Shown here: positions 16,740-24,312 of the stretch, one piece after another
How positions within the stretch are numbered: the stretch's first letter is position 1
Layout of the letters: every line of letters begins with the position of its first letter
From: Subtercola boreus
GTDB lineage: Bacteria; Actinomycetota; Actinomycetes; Actinomycetales; Microbacteriaceae
Length of the DNA stretch: 64,000 nucleotides
Assembly: GCF_006716115.1 (NCBI RefSeq)
Contig: NZ_VFOO01000001.1
Coordinates: 2,108,001-2,172,000 of the forward strand
Direction of reading: 5' to 3'
The notes under the pieces: generated by a model
Databases searched by the model: none
Told to the model about the DNA's origin: nothing
Seen by the model: only the letters and a program-made list of their open reading frames with translations
Made by a program: the position numbers and the translations under genes

Positions 16740-16979
16740 ATGACTGAATTGACTGATTCGAGCGACCAGGACACTGCGGGCGATTCGGGCGACTCCCCCG
16801 TCGAGTACCCGGACAGCGCCGGCTACCCCGACGGCGAGGGCATCGTCGGCAACGGCCCGACGACCGACGCCCCGCCCTCAGGCGTCGACGCGACCCTGGC
16901 CGACGAGCCGGAGACCGAGGAGACCCTCGATGGCGACGTCCCCACCGACGAAGAGGACACCGAAGTCAACGACGGCTGA
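16740..16979 (+). CDS. Small acidic hypothetical protein, 79 aa
   Basis: Highly acidic, low-complexity protein (MTELTDSSDQDTAGDSGDSP, then TEETLDGDVPTDEEDTEV at the C-terminus) without a recognised domain; likely disordered. It resembles the 73-aa acidic protein at 1495 in composition and promoter type, not in alignable sequence. Convergent with the PfkB-like gene. Confidence 0.6.
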   Translation: MTELTDSSDQDTAGDSGDSPVEYPDSAGYPDGEGIVGNGPTTDAPPSGVDATLADEPETEETLDGDVPTDEEDTEVNDG

Positions 16980-17003
16980 CACCGCCGCGTTCAGGCAGCG
17001 AGC

Positions 17004-17894
17004 TCAGGCAGCGAGCGCAGCCACCAGCTCTCCGTCGATGAAGCCGGCCGTCACCCCGTGTGCCCGGCTGATGGCGTCCCGGATGTCGCGGCTCTCCCGG
17101 TAGCTGAGGGCGAGGGCGGCGCTGAAGACGTCACCGGCCCCGATCACGCTGCCGACGCCCTGGCGTTCGAGCGGTTTCGCGGGCACATGCGTGGCGACCC
17201 CGTTCTCGAAGCCCGTCGCGCCATGCCTGTTCTGGGTGACCACGATCGCCCGGCCGGGGAACTCCCTCGACCAGCGGTCGGCCACGGCGAGCGCGTCGCC
17301 CAGGTCTTCGTCGGAGAACACCACGACGTCGAACAGCGGGATCACGTCGGCGTACTCGACGAAGTCCCGCTGGCCCACGGTGCCGTCTTCGCCGACCGTC
17401 CGCAGGTACCCCTGCAGGAGCAGCATCGTGAGCGTACCGGGCCGGGTCTCCGCCAGCGCGGCTGTGAGGTATTCCGGAGTGAAGTTGGCCAGCAGCGGGG
17501 CCACGACCACGATGTCGGCGTGGGCGAGCGCGCGGGCGTACGACGACGTGAGGGGCACCGGATCGGCGTTCTGGGAGTGGAAGCACTCCTGCCGCCGCAC
17601 GTCCCCCTCGATGTGGTTCCGGTAGAGCAGTGTGCCGCCGGGCGTCGCCGGGTTCAGCAGGGGCACACCCGACCGGAGGTCGACGAAGTCGTCGGAGTAC
17701 GGGGCGATCACCGAGACGGTGACGCCCGGAACAGTCCGAAGCTGCCGGTTCATGAAGAAAGCCGGCGAACCGGCGCTCCGGCGGAGCCGCTGCGGGGAAC
17801 TGTCACCTGAGTCGGTTCCGGTGTTCTCGTCGATGCAGACGTGCCCGACGACGACGACGGAGCGTTCGTCTGCGGTCGCGGGTGCCATGCTCAC
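17004..17894 (-). CDS. PfkB-family carbohydrate/nucleoside kinase
   Basis: 296 aa from GTG 17894 (ATG 17888 is in frame two codons later). Ribokinase-like features: VVVVGHVCIDENT at the N-terminus, an AGSPAFFMNRQL substrate-side segment, DVVVFSDEDLGDALAVA, AIVVTQNRHGATGF, and the ATP/anion-hole motif VGSVIGAGDVFSAALAL with the catalytic Asp near residue 252. The N-terminal G-G substrate motif is weak, so the sugar or nucleoside substrate cannot be named. The last codons and stop are duplicated as a 13-bp repeat (TCAGGCAGCGAGC) just past the gene. Confidence 0.8.
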   Translation of the reverse strand: MSMAPATADERSVVVVGHVCIDENTGTDSGDSSPQRLRRSAGSPAFFMNRQLRTVPGVTVSVIAPYSDDFVDLRSGVPLLNPATPGGTLLYRNHIEGDVRRQECFHSQNADPVPLTSSYARALAHADIVVVAPLLANFTPEYLTAALAETRPGTLTMLLLQGYLRTVGEDGTVGQRDFVEYADVIPLFDVVVFSDEDLGDALAVADRWSREFPGRAIVVTQNRHGATGFENGVATHVPAKPLERQGVGSVIGAGDVFSAALALSYRESRDIRDAISRAHGVTAGFIDGELVAALAA

Positions 17895-17904
17895 CCGCTC
17901 GAGT

Positions 17905-18408
17905 TTACCGCCCCGTACCGCCGGTGACGCCGTCGGGCAGCCAGTGCACCGCCATCACGTCCTCGTGGTTGTGCACCATGAGCCAGCGACCGGTTGCGGT
18001 GGATGCCCGCCGCCACACACTCGTGTTCCGTACCGTCTGCTCGGGCGAACCGTCGGCCAGGTCGACGGCAAGGTAGTGCAGCAGAACGGCGGTGTCACCC
18101 CAGATGCGCACCTCGGGGGCGATGCCGCGGAGCACGGGGACGGGTGAGGGCACGGTCGCGGCGGGCGCGGCGCCGGCCGGCCGGGCATCCCGGATCCGGT
18201 CCAGCTCCGCCTTGCCGTGGATGAGGGGCATCGTGTCGCTGTCGAACATCGTCGCCTCGGGCGAGATGTTCGCGTCGATCGCCGCCCTGTCGCCCGCCGT
18301 GAAGCCCGCGTAGATCGCCAGGGCCCCCGACCAGATCGCGTGCTCGTCGGTTCCCGCGTCGAAAGGGTTCTGCGTCTGCCCGGGTGATAAATCGTGCGTG
18401 TGACTCAT
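17905..18408 (-). CDS. NTF2-like / SnoaL-type protein (DUF4440-like)
   Basis: 167 aa with a single alpha+beta NTF2-like fold: AIWSGALAIYAGFTAGDRAAID, ISPEATMFDSDTMPLIHGKAELDRIRD, then strands VRIWGDTAVLLHYLAVDLADG and RWLMVHNHEDV. Such proteins are small ligand-binding or detoxification proteins; no catalytic role can be assigned. TAAGCT ends 10 nt before ATG 18408. It is followed by the kinase gene 10 nt downstream, probably one transcript. Confidence 0.75.
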   Translation of the reverse strand: MSHTHDLSPGQTQNPFDAGTDEHAIWSGALAIYAGFTAGDRAAIDANISPEATMFDSDTMPLIHGKAELDRIRDARPAGAAPAATVPSPVPVLRGIAPEVRIWGDTAVLLHYLAVDLADGSPEQTVRNTSVWRRASTATGRWLMVHNHEDVMAVHWLPDGVTGGTGR

Positions 18409-18432
18409 GATGCGTCCCAGCTTAGAAGCCGC

Positions 18433-19203
18433 TCACGCAGCGCGGATGACGCGGCGGAGCACGGCGCGTTCGCCGAGCGTCCACGTGGCACTCGTGACGA
18501 GGTACACGGCCGCCGCGAACGGAGCGATCGCGGCGAACAACACCGTGATGTACGGCAGGAACCGCGCGATCGACGCGACGGCGGCCGCGCCCGGCACGTG
18601 GTCGGCGGCAGCCCCTGCTTCGGCGTTCAGGGCAGAACCCGCCCATCTCAGGTTCGCCCGCCTGGTCAGCTCGACCACGACGGCCAGCACCACGAGAAGC
18701 GCCACACTCACCAGAACCGGCGGGAACCCCGCTGTGACGGCGGCCCCGAGCGTGGCGAACAGGTTGGAACCGAACGGGATGCCGAGGAACGTCTGCGTCA
18801 GCAGCAGGTTCGCGTGCCCGGCGAGCTGCGGATGAACGAAGAGCGCGTAGATCGCCGACAGCACCGGCGCCTGGGCGAGTGTCGGCAGGATGCCCGCCAG
18901 CGGTGAGACCTTCTCGCTGGTGTACAGCCGCAGGAGCGCCTTCTGCAGCGCTTCGGGCTTCTTCGCGTATTTTGCGCGGAGCGCGGCGATCGCGGGTGCG
19001 AGCCGCCGCCGCGTGACCTCGGCGCGCACCTGCGACACCGAGACAGGTACCAGCGCGAGGCGCACCAGCACGGTCAGCAGCGCGATCGCGAGAACCGGTG
19101 CTGCACCGCCCGCGAAGGGCTGCACCACCGTCCCGATGCCGAGAACGAGGTTGTAGAGAGCGTCGAGCGCGAGGGCGAGCGGCGGGAAAGTGGAGATGTC
19201 CAT
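18433..19203 (-). CDS. yidC: YidC/Oxa1-family membrane protein insertase
   Basis: 256 aa, multi-spanning. The conserved core starts after one N-terminal membrane segment: LLTVLVRLALVPVSVSQVR carries the groove Arg needed in YidC insertases, followed by the basic cytoplasmic hairpin (RRRLAPAIAALRAKYAKKPE) and LPTLAQAPVLSAIYALF, then further membrane segments ending in YITVLFAAIAPFAAAVYLVTSATWTL. ATG 19203 fits the family start. It is not next to rnpA/rpmH, where the housekeeping yidC of actinobacteria normally sits, so it is probably a paralogue. The small protein gene upstream (19361-19648) is its likely partner. Confidence 0.9.
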   Translation of the reverse strand: MDISTFPPLALALDALYNLVLGIGTVVQPFAGGAAPVLAIALLTVLVRLALVPVSVSQVRAEVTRRRLAPAIAALRAKYAKKPEALQKALLRLYTSEKVSPLAGILPTLAQAPVLSAIYALFVHPQLAGHANLLLTQTFLGIPFGSNLFATLGAAVTAGFPPVLVSVALLVVLAVVVELTRRANLRWAGSALNAEAGAAADHVPGAAAVASIARFLPYITVLFAAIAPFAAAVYLVTSATWTLGERAVLRRVIRAA

Positions 19204-19360
19204 GGTGGTGCGTGGCCTTTCGGGCAGAAAGAATGGTCGCCGTCGTGCGGCGAGGAAAGGGGTCGCGCGGCGCAGAGGGGTAGCGCGGGGCGCGACAGAG
19301 GAAGAAGGCGGCGTGGCGCGCCAGGCGGTGCGCGTCAGACGACGCGCCGCACCTGGCGAC

Positions 19361-19648
19361 TCAGGCTGCGCGGCGAGTGACGAACCCCGGGGCGCGCGGG
19401 CGCGCGTGTCCGGGCGCGTCGGGGTTGCTCTGCGTGATGAGGGCGGGCAGATCGGCGTTGCCGGTCGGGGCGGGGCGGCCCCGCGCATCCGGAACCGTGT
19501 GGGCCCACCGGGAGACCAGCACGACTGCGACGACGAGGAGCACGCTCGCTGCCCCGAGGAGACTCGCAACAAGAACGAGCGGCGAGCCGACGTCTCCGCT
19601 CGCGAGCGCGCCGACGAACTGCAGCGCGGCGAGCACGACGGCGATCAT
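19361..19648 (-). CDS. Small membrane protein, DUF6412-like
   Basis: 95 aa with two predicted membrane segments (VVLAALQFVGALASG and LVASLLGAASVLLVVAVVLVSRW) and a polar C-terminal tail. Its position directly upstream of a YidC-family gene and its architecture fit the DUF6412 family, which I recall as a YidC neighbour in actinobacteria. Function unknown. About 150 bp lie between it and yidC. Confidence 0.6.
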   Translation of the reverse strand: MIAVVLAALQFVGALASGDVGSPLVLVASLLGAASVLLVVAVVLVSRWAHTVPDARGRPAPTGNADLPALITQSNPDAPGHARPRAPGFVTRRAA

Positions 19649-19657
19649 GCCCCCACG

Positions 19658-22600
19658 CTACTCGACCAGGCCGATGAAGGCACTCAACTGGGCGAGGCCC
19701 AGGACGGAGCCGGGGAGGTACTCCGTGAGCGCGGGCGAATACACGAGGTACGCCGCCCACTGCGCGCGGGAGATCGCCACGTTGAGGCGGTTCGCGAGCA
19801 GCAGGAACTCCAGCCCCCGCGGCACATCGTCGGCCCCGGATGCCGCGAGCGTCACGATCGCGACGGCCGCCTCCTGGCCCTGGAACGTGTCGACTGTGCC
19901 GACGGGAACTCCGCCGAACCCCGCCTCGGAGAGCGCCCGGTGCACCAGTTCGACCTGGGCGTTGTAGGGAGCGACCACGATGATGTCCCGCTCCGCGAGC
20001 GGACGTGGCGCCGCACCCGCCGGCCCGGCCGCACCCGCCTGCCCGGCCGCGCCCGCCGGCCCTGCCGCACCCGTCTGGCCCACGCCGTCGAACCACGCCG
20101 AGCCGACCAACCCCGCGACGAGCCGCACGACCTCGTCAGCCTCTTCCGGCGAGGCCGTCGAGTTGCCCGTGTGACGCACCGGCACCGGGTGCAGCCCCGG
20201 GTCGACCCCCTCGAGCATCCGCCCCGACTCGTGCGAGTGCAGTCGGCCCTCGTAGGAGAGCTCCGACACGGGTGCGCAGAGCGCGGGGTGCATGCGCCAG
20301 CTCGTCTCGAGGAAGTAGCCGAACTCGGCCGGCAGCACCCCGTGCCCCTCAGCGAGCCAGCCGAGCGCCGACACGTCGACGGGTTCCGGATGCGTTCCCT
20401 GGCTCACCTGCGGAAGCTGCTGCGGGTCACCGAGCAGCAGCAGGCGCGTGGCGGCGACCGACGCAGCGATCGTGCTCGCGAGCGAGAACTGCCCCGCTTC
20501 GTCGATCACCAGCAGATCGAGCGAGCCGCGCGGCACCGTGTTGGCGTTCGCGAACGTCCACTGCGTGCCGCCGAAGACGTACCCGCCGGACTGCTGCACG
20601 AACCCCGGCACGGCCTTCGCGTCGAGCCTGGTCCACGAGCCGCCGGCCGCGGCACCACCCGCCGCAGAAGCCGCAGCAGCAGCAGCAGCAGCATCCTTCG
20701 GCTTCTTGCCGACCAGCCGCGGGTCGAGGCCCGCCCCGACGATCGCCTCCAGCATGTTCTCGACCGCCGCGTGCGACTGTGCGACGACCCCCACCTTCCA
20801 GCCGTGGTTCTGCACGAGATCGGCGATCACCCGCGACCCGGTGTAGGTCTTTCCCGTGCCGGGCGGGCCCTGCACGGCGATGTACGAGCGGTCGAGGTCG
20901 AGCAGCGAGCTCCGGATGCTCGCGATCACGTTCTCGCCGCGCACGAGTCCGGGCAGGGAGCCCAGTCGCGGCGGTTCGCGCCTCAGGATGTCGAGTGCGG
21001 CATCCGGTTTGAGCGCCGGAAGCCCGTTCAGCAGCTCCCGGCCCCAGTCGGCGATCGCCTCGGCGAGTTTGCCCGCGTTCGGAGGCGAGGCCGGGGTGAC
21101 CGCGATCGGCACCTGCGCATACGTCGCGCCGACCGCGTGGGCGTCGCGGCTCAGCTTCTCGGTGAGAAGGTAGGTGCCGTCACCGCAGTCGGCGAAGGTG
21201 ACACGGCTGTGCGCAGCGCGTGCGCCCGGTTCGGTCGGTCCGCCGAGCGGCGGGAACGGCGAATCGAACAGCACGAACGGCGAGGCGTCGGCCGAGAACC
21301 GGCTGCCCGGCGCAGCGGTGCCGGTGACGACCAGTTCGCGGGAGAGCGTCTGCGCGCGGGGGCCGGCGAGCGACCAGTCCCGCCGGATCATCGCCGTGTC
21401 GATCACGAAGACGCCGCGGGTGTCTGCCCACTCGTCCACAGGGTTCTGCAAACGCGCGAAGTGCTCCCACCAGAACGACTTCGCCTCGCGCCGGTGGTAG
21501 TCGATCGCTGCCGACGCGAGCGCGATGGCGGTCTGGTCGGCTGTACGCTCGGCCGAGGCCGCGTGCACCCCCGCTGCCGTCAGGTAGGCCACAAGCTCCG
21601 TGTACACGGGATCGGGTTCGCGGAGCGGCACCTGCGCGAGCAGTTCGACGGTGAGGTCGACGTCGGTCGCCGGTGTCACGCCGACCTCCGCCGCACGCGC
21701 CAGCAACCAGTCGCGGAGGCGCAGCGTCGAGACGCAGTCGTACCGGTTGTACTGCTCGATGTCCGCGCGCACCGCCGCCGCGGCATCCACCTCGCCGACA
21801 GCCTGGAACTCGGTGTACCGCACATACTCGCTGATCGAGTCGGCCGCATTCGCCGTGCCGTCGCGCCCCTCCTCCATGTACAGCGGTTCCAGCTTCTTCA
21901 GGGAGTAGCTGTGACTGCCGACCCGGATGCCCTGCCGCACGATCGGGTAGAGGTCGACGAGCACGGAGTTGCGGAGCAGATCGTCGATCTCCTCCTCGCC
22001 GACCCCGTGCCGCGCGGCGAGGGTCAGCAGGTGCGTGCGCTCATACGAGGCGTAGTGGTAGATGTGCATGCCCGGATGCTCGGCCCGCCGCACCCGCACG
22101 AAGTCGAGGAACTCCGACAGCGCCGTCTTCTCCTCCACAAGGTCGTCGGCCCAGAATGCGGTGAACCGCGCCTCGGTGTCGACCAGGCCGAAGAGGTAGT
22201 CGAGGCCCCAGAGCTGGCGTTCCTCGTGCAGCGGATCGCCCTCGAAGTCGAAGAAGATGTCGCCGGGCGACGGCTCCGGCAGCGCCGTCAGGGCGACCGG
22301 GTTGGCGATGCGCCACGGCGGCGGCGAACCTTCCGCCAGCGAGGCGCGCTCGACCTGGATGGAGGCCTGGTCGCGGAGGGCCCCGAGCGTCGCCGCGCTC
22401 ATCCCCTCCACAGGCTCCACTCGCCCGGCGAGTTCCTCGATCGCCCTGACCCCTGCCGCCCGCAGCTTCGCCCGCTGGGTGAGCCGCATCCCGGCGACCT
22501 GCAGCACGTCGTGCGTGCGTTCGACCTGCTCGGCGCAGGCGTCGCACCGCCCGCAGGCCGTGTAGCGCGGATCGCCCCACGGTGTCGGAGCGGGATCGAG

Positions 22601-23218
22601 CAGCCGGTCATCCAGAATCTGCTGCAGGCGCGCGCGCCGCTTGTGGAAAACCGGCAGGATGTCGGCCAGCCGGTGCGTGCTGATCTCGCCCGTGCCGAGC
22701 CAGAGGTGCACGTTCTCGCCGATCTCGAAGCCGAGCCGCTGCAACTGGTCGCTGTAGGCCGCGAGCTGCAGCAGCGCTGTGATCTTCGCCTTGCGGGCCA
22801 GTTTGGTGTCGTAGACCTCGTAGCGGCCTCCCGGGCCCAGGATGACGAAATCGGAGTACCCGAGGAACCGCCCGTCGAAGAACGCCCCCTGGAAGACGAC
22901 CTCGGCCCCGCTCCGGAGCGCCGCGACCGTCGCCTCTGTCGCCGACCGGATGCCCGTGAACGACCCGTCGCGAATACCTGCGTCCTCCGGCCGCTCGACC
23001 TCCACGACCACGCGCGTCGCCGCGAGGGAGTCGAGCACCTTCTTCTCGTGCAGGTCACCGAGCCGGCCGGCGCGCTTCAGCATGTCGTCTTCGACGAACG
23101 GCGGCTTCTCGATGCGCCCGAGCATCCAGTCGAGCTTGCGGAGCAGCGCCCACTCGCACGCCGAGGCCGCACTCAGGTCGGTCGCCGAATAGATGACCGT
23201 GTCGCCTGCGAGCTGCAC
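19658..23218 (-). CDS. TM0106-family RecB-like nuclease / SF1 helicase
   Basis: 1186 aa. N-terminal RecB-like PD-(D/E)XK domain: SATDLSAASACEWALLRKLD, GYSDFVIL with VYDTKLARKAKI (D, D-x-K), and a C-x2-C-x2-C cluster (CGRCDACAE) near residue 220 as in TM0106 nucleases. The middle RNase-H-like domain has DIFFDFEGDPL and YNRYDCVSTLRL. The C-terminal SF1 helicase has Walker A GPPGTGKTYTGS near residue 790, LLVIDEAGQFS, LLLGDPQQLPQVSQGTHP, VGTVDTFQGQEA and NRLNVAISRAQW. Probably a DNA processing or defence/repair enzyme. Residues 1047-1070 are a collagen-like insert of eight Gly-X-Y triplets between helicase motifs. Confidence 0.92.
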   Translation of the reverse strand: MQLAGDTVIYSATDLSAASACEWALLRKLDWMLGRIEKPPFVEDDMLKRAGRLGDLHEKKVLDSLAATRVVVEVERPEDAGIRDGSFTGIRSATEATVAALRSGAEVVFQGAFFDGRFLGYSDFVILGPGGRYEVYDTKLARKAKITALLQLAAYSDQLQRLGFEIGENVHLWLGTGEISTHRLADILPVFHKRRARLQQILDDRLLDPAPTPWGDPRYTACGRCDACAEQVERTHDVLQVAGMRLTQRAKLRAAGVRAIEELAGRVEPVEGMSAATLGALRDQASIQVERASLAEGSPPPWRIANPVALTALPEPSPGDIFFDFEGDPLHEERQLWGLDYLFGLVDTEARFTAFWADDLVEEKTALSEFLDFVRVRRAEHPGMHIYHYASYERTHLLTLAARHGVGEEEIDDLLRNSVLVDLYPIVRQGIRVGSHSYSLKKLEPLYMEEGRDGTANAADSISEYVRYTEFQAVGEVDAAAAVRADIEQYNRYDCVSTLRLRDWLLARAAEVGVTPATDVDLTVELLAQVPLREPDPVYTELVAYLTAAGVHAASAERTADQTAIALASAAIDYHRREAKSFWWEHFARLQNPVDEWADTRGVFVIDTAMIRRDWSLAGPRAQTLSRELVVTGTAAPGSRFSADASPFVLFDSPFPPLGGPTEPGARAAHSRVTFADCGDGTYLLTEKLSRDAHAVGATYAQVPIAVTPASPPNAGKLAEAIADWGRELLNGLPALKPDAALDILRREPPRLGSLPGLVRGENVIASIRSSLLDLDRSYIAVQGPPGTGKTYTGSRVIADLVQNHGWKVGVVAQSHAAVENMLEAIVGAGLDPRLVGKKPKDAAAAAAAASAAGGAAAGGSWTRLDAKAVPGFVQQSGGYVFGGTQWTFANANTVPRGSLDLLVIDEAGQFSLASTIAASVAATRLLLLGDPQQLPQVSQGTHPEPVDVSALGWLAEGHGVLPAEFGYFLETSWRMHPALCAPVSELSYEGRLHSHESGRMLEGVDPGLHPVPVRHTGNSTASPEEADEVVRLVAGLVGSAWFDGVGQTGAAGPAGAAGQAGAAGPAGAAPRPLAERDIIVVAPYNAQVELVHRALSEAGFGGVPVGTVDTFQGQEAAVAIVTLAASGADDVPRGLEFLLLANRLNVAISRAQWAAYLVYSPALTEYLPGSVLGLAQLSAFIGLVE

Positions 23219-23256
23219 TGTGACTCCCTGAAGCCCGGCCGCCCGGAAGCGGCCCG

Positions 23257-23273
23257 CCCGGCACCGTGCCGGG
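23257..23273. promoter_or_regulatory. Short dyad upstream of the RecB/helicase gene
   Basis: CCCGGCA-CCG-TGCCGGG, two 7-bp arms around three bases, 39 nt before the helicase start. It could be an operator or a 5'-UTR hairpin; GC-rich dyads of this size also occur by chance here. Confidence 0.3.
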
Positions 23274-23352
23274 ATGCGGCAAGAGTAGCGCGGGCCGCCG
23301 ACACGTGTTGCGGGTTCTCCACAGGCGCGCGTTCAACCGCGCCGGCCCCGGC

Positions 23353-23793
23353 TCACTCGTCGGTGACGAAGATGCAGAACGGGTGCCCCGCCGGGTCGGC
23401 GAAGATCACGATCGCCTCCGCCGGATCATCCGTGCCGTCTTCGAGCACGCTCGCCCCGAGGGCGATGGCCTTCGCGTGCTGCTCGCGCAGCTCCTCGACC
23501 GACGACACCCAGAAGTCGAGGTGCATCATCTGCGGCCGCGGCCCCTCCGGCCAGGTCGGCGGGGGCATCGACTCCACCCGCTGGAATGCGAGCACCCGCG
23601 CGCCAGCGTCGTCGACCAGCACCAGCCAGTCGGCCACGCCGCCGCTCTCCTCGCCCACCTCGGGCTCATCGCCCGGCAGATACTCCAGCGCCAGCAGCTC
23701 CCGGTAGAACTCGGCCAGCCCGCGCGCGTCCTCTGTGTCGAGCACCACCTGCCGCAGTCGGGGAACGGATGCTCGTGCAGTCTTCTCGCTCAT
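23353..23793 (-). CDS. VOC-family (glyoxalase/bleomycin-resistance-like) protein
   Basis: 146 aa with two beta-alpha-beta-beta-beta modules: RLRQVVLDTEDARGLAEFYRELL, then MMHLDFWVSSVEELREQHAKAIALGA, and the ending FADPAGHPFCIF typical of this subfamily. Candidate metal-site residues are His in MHLDF and the C-terminal region, but the reaction is unknown. It is divergent from the TfoX-like gene across the 20-bp repeat array. Confidence 0.85.
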   Translation of the reverse strand: MSEKTARASVPRLRQVVLDTEDARGLAEFYRELLALEYLPGDEPEVGEESGGVADWLVLVDDAGARVLAFQRVESMPPPTWPEGPRPQMMHLDFWVSSVEELREQHAKAIALGASVLEDGTDDPAEAIVIFADPAGHPFCIFVTDE

Positions 23794-23835
23794 GCACCCC
23801 AGTCTCGCCCCTCGCCCCCGCACGCTGTCAACGCT

Positions 23836-23915
23836 CCAGCTCTGGTTCTGAAAGGCCAGCTCTGGTTCTGAAAGGCCAGCTCTGGTTCTGAGCGGCCAGC
23901 TCTGGTTCTGAGCGG
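23836..23915. repeat. 20-bp direct tandem repeat, four copies, in a divergent promoter region
   Basis: Four contiguous 20-mers at 23836, 23856, 23876 and 23896. The first two read CCAGCTCTGGTTCTGAAAGG and the last two end in AGCGG instead of AAAGG. Each contains the dyad CCAG-CT-CTGG. The array lies 43 bp from the VOC start and 22 bp from the TfoX-like start. With no spacers between units it is not a CRISPR. Confidence 0.97.
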
Positions 23916-23937
23916 ATCGACGCGGGAGAATCGGGCC

Positions 23938-24255
23938 ATGCCCACACCCGACGAAGCGTTCGAAGCACTCGGCGGCGAACTGCGGGCCCAGGGAGCCGAA
24001 CGCGGCCGGATGATGGGCCGGCCGATGTACGCGGTGAACGGGAAGATGTTCGCGTGCCTCAGCAACGAACGCCTCGCGGTGCGGCTGGGCGCCGGTACGG
24101 CCGCGCTCGACATTGCCCTCGCACTGCCCGGCGCCACGCTCTTCCACCCCGGCGACTCCAACCGCACCTGGCGCGACTGGGCCGCACTCCCCCTGTCGGC
24201 GGCGAGCGCCTGGCCGGAGTTCGCCGGCCAGGCCCTTCACAACCGGCTGGAGTAG
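23938..24255 (+). CDS. TfoX/Sxy N-terminal domain protein
   Basis: 105 aa, a single TfoX_N-like domain: GRPMYAVNGKMFACLSNERLAVRLG followed by FHPGDSNRTWRDWAALPL. In proteobacteria TfoX controls competence; stand-alone actinobacterial copies have no known role. ATG 23938 follows GGGAGAA. The 20-bp repeat array ends 22 bp upstream, so the repeats overlap or abut its promoter. Confidence 0.8.
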   Translation: MPTPDEAFEALGGELRAQGAERGRMMGRPMYAVNGKMFACLSNERLAVRLGAGTAALDIALALPGATLFHPGDSNRTWRDWAALPLSAASAWPEFAGQALHNRLE

Positions 24256-24312
24256 ACGGCGCCGAGCGTCAAGGCCTGTCACCCGAACCCTGTCTGGCGT
24301 TTGACTGTGGTC

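Noticed and set aside
18361-19203. Long upstream extension of yidC to 19572
   Set aside because: The extension is Arg/Pro-rich and overlaps the DUF6412-like gene out of frame; ATG 19203 gives the family-typical N-terminal membrane segment.
19190-23707. A 1505-codon open frame on the plus strand
   Set aside because: It lies antisense to yidC, the DUF6412-like gene and the RecB/helicase gene, all with clear motifs. Its Arg/His/Pro-rich product has no domain; it is a shadow frame caused by GC bias.
23836-23915. CRISPR array
   Set aside because: The 20-bp units are directly contiguous with no spacers, and no cas genes are present in the window.
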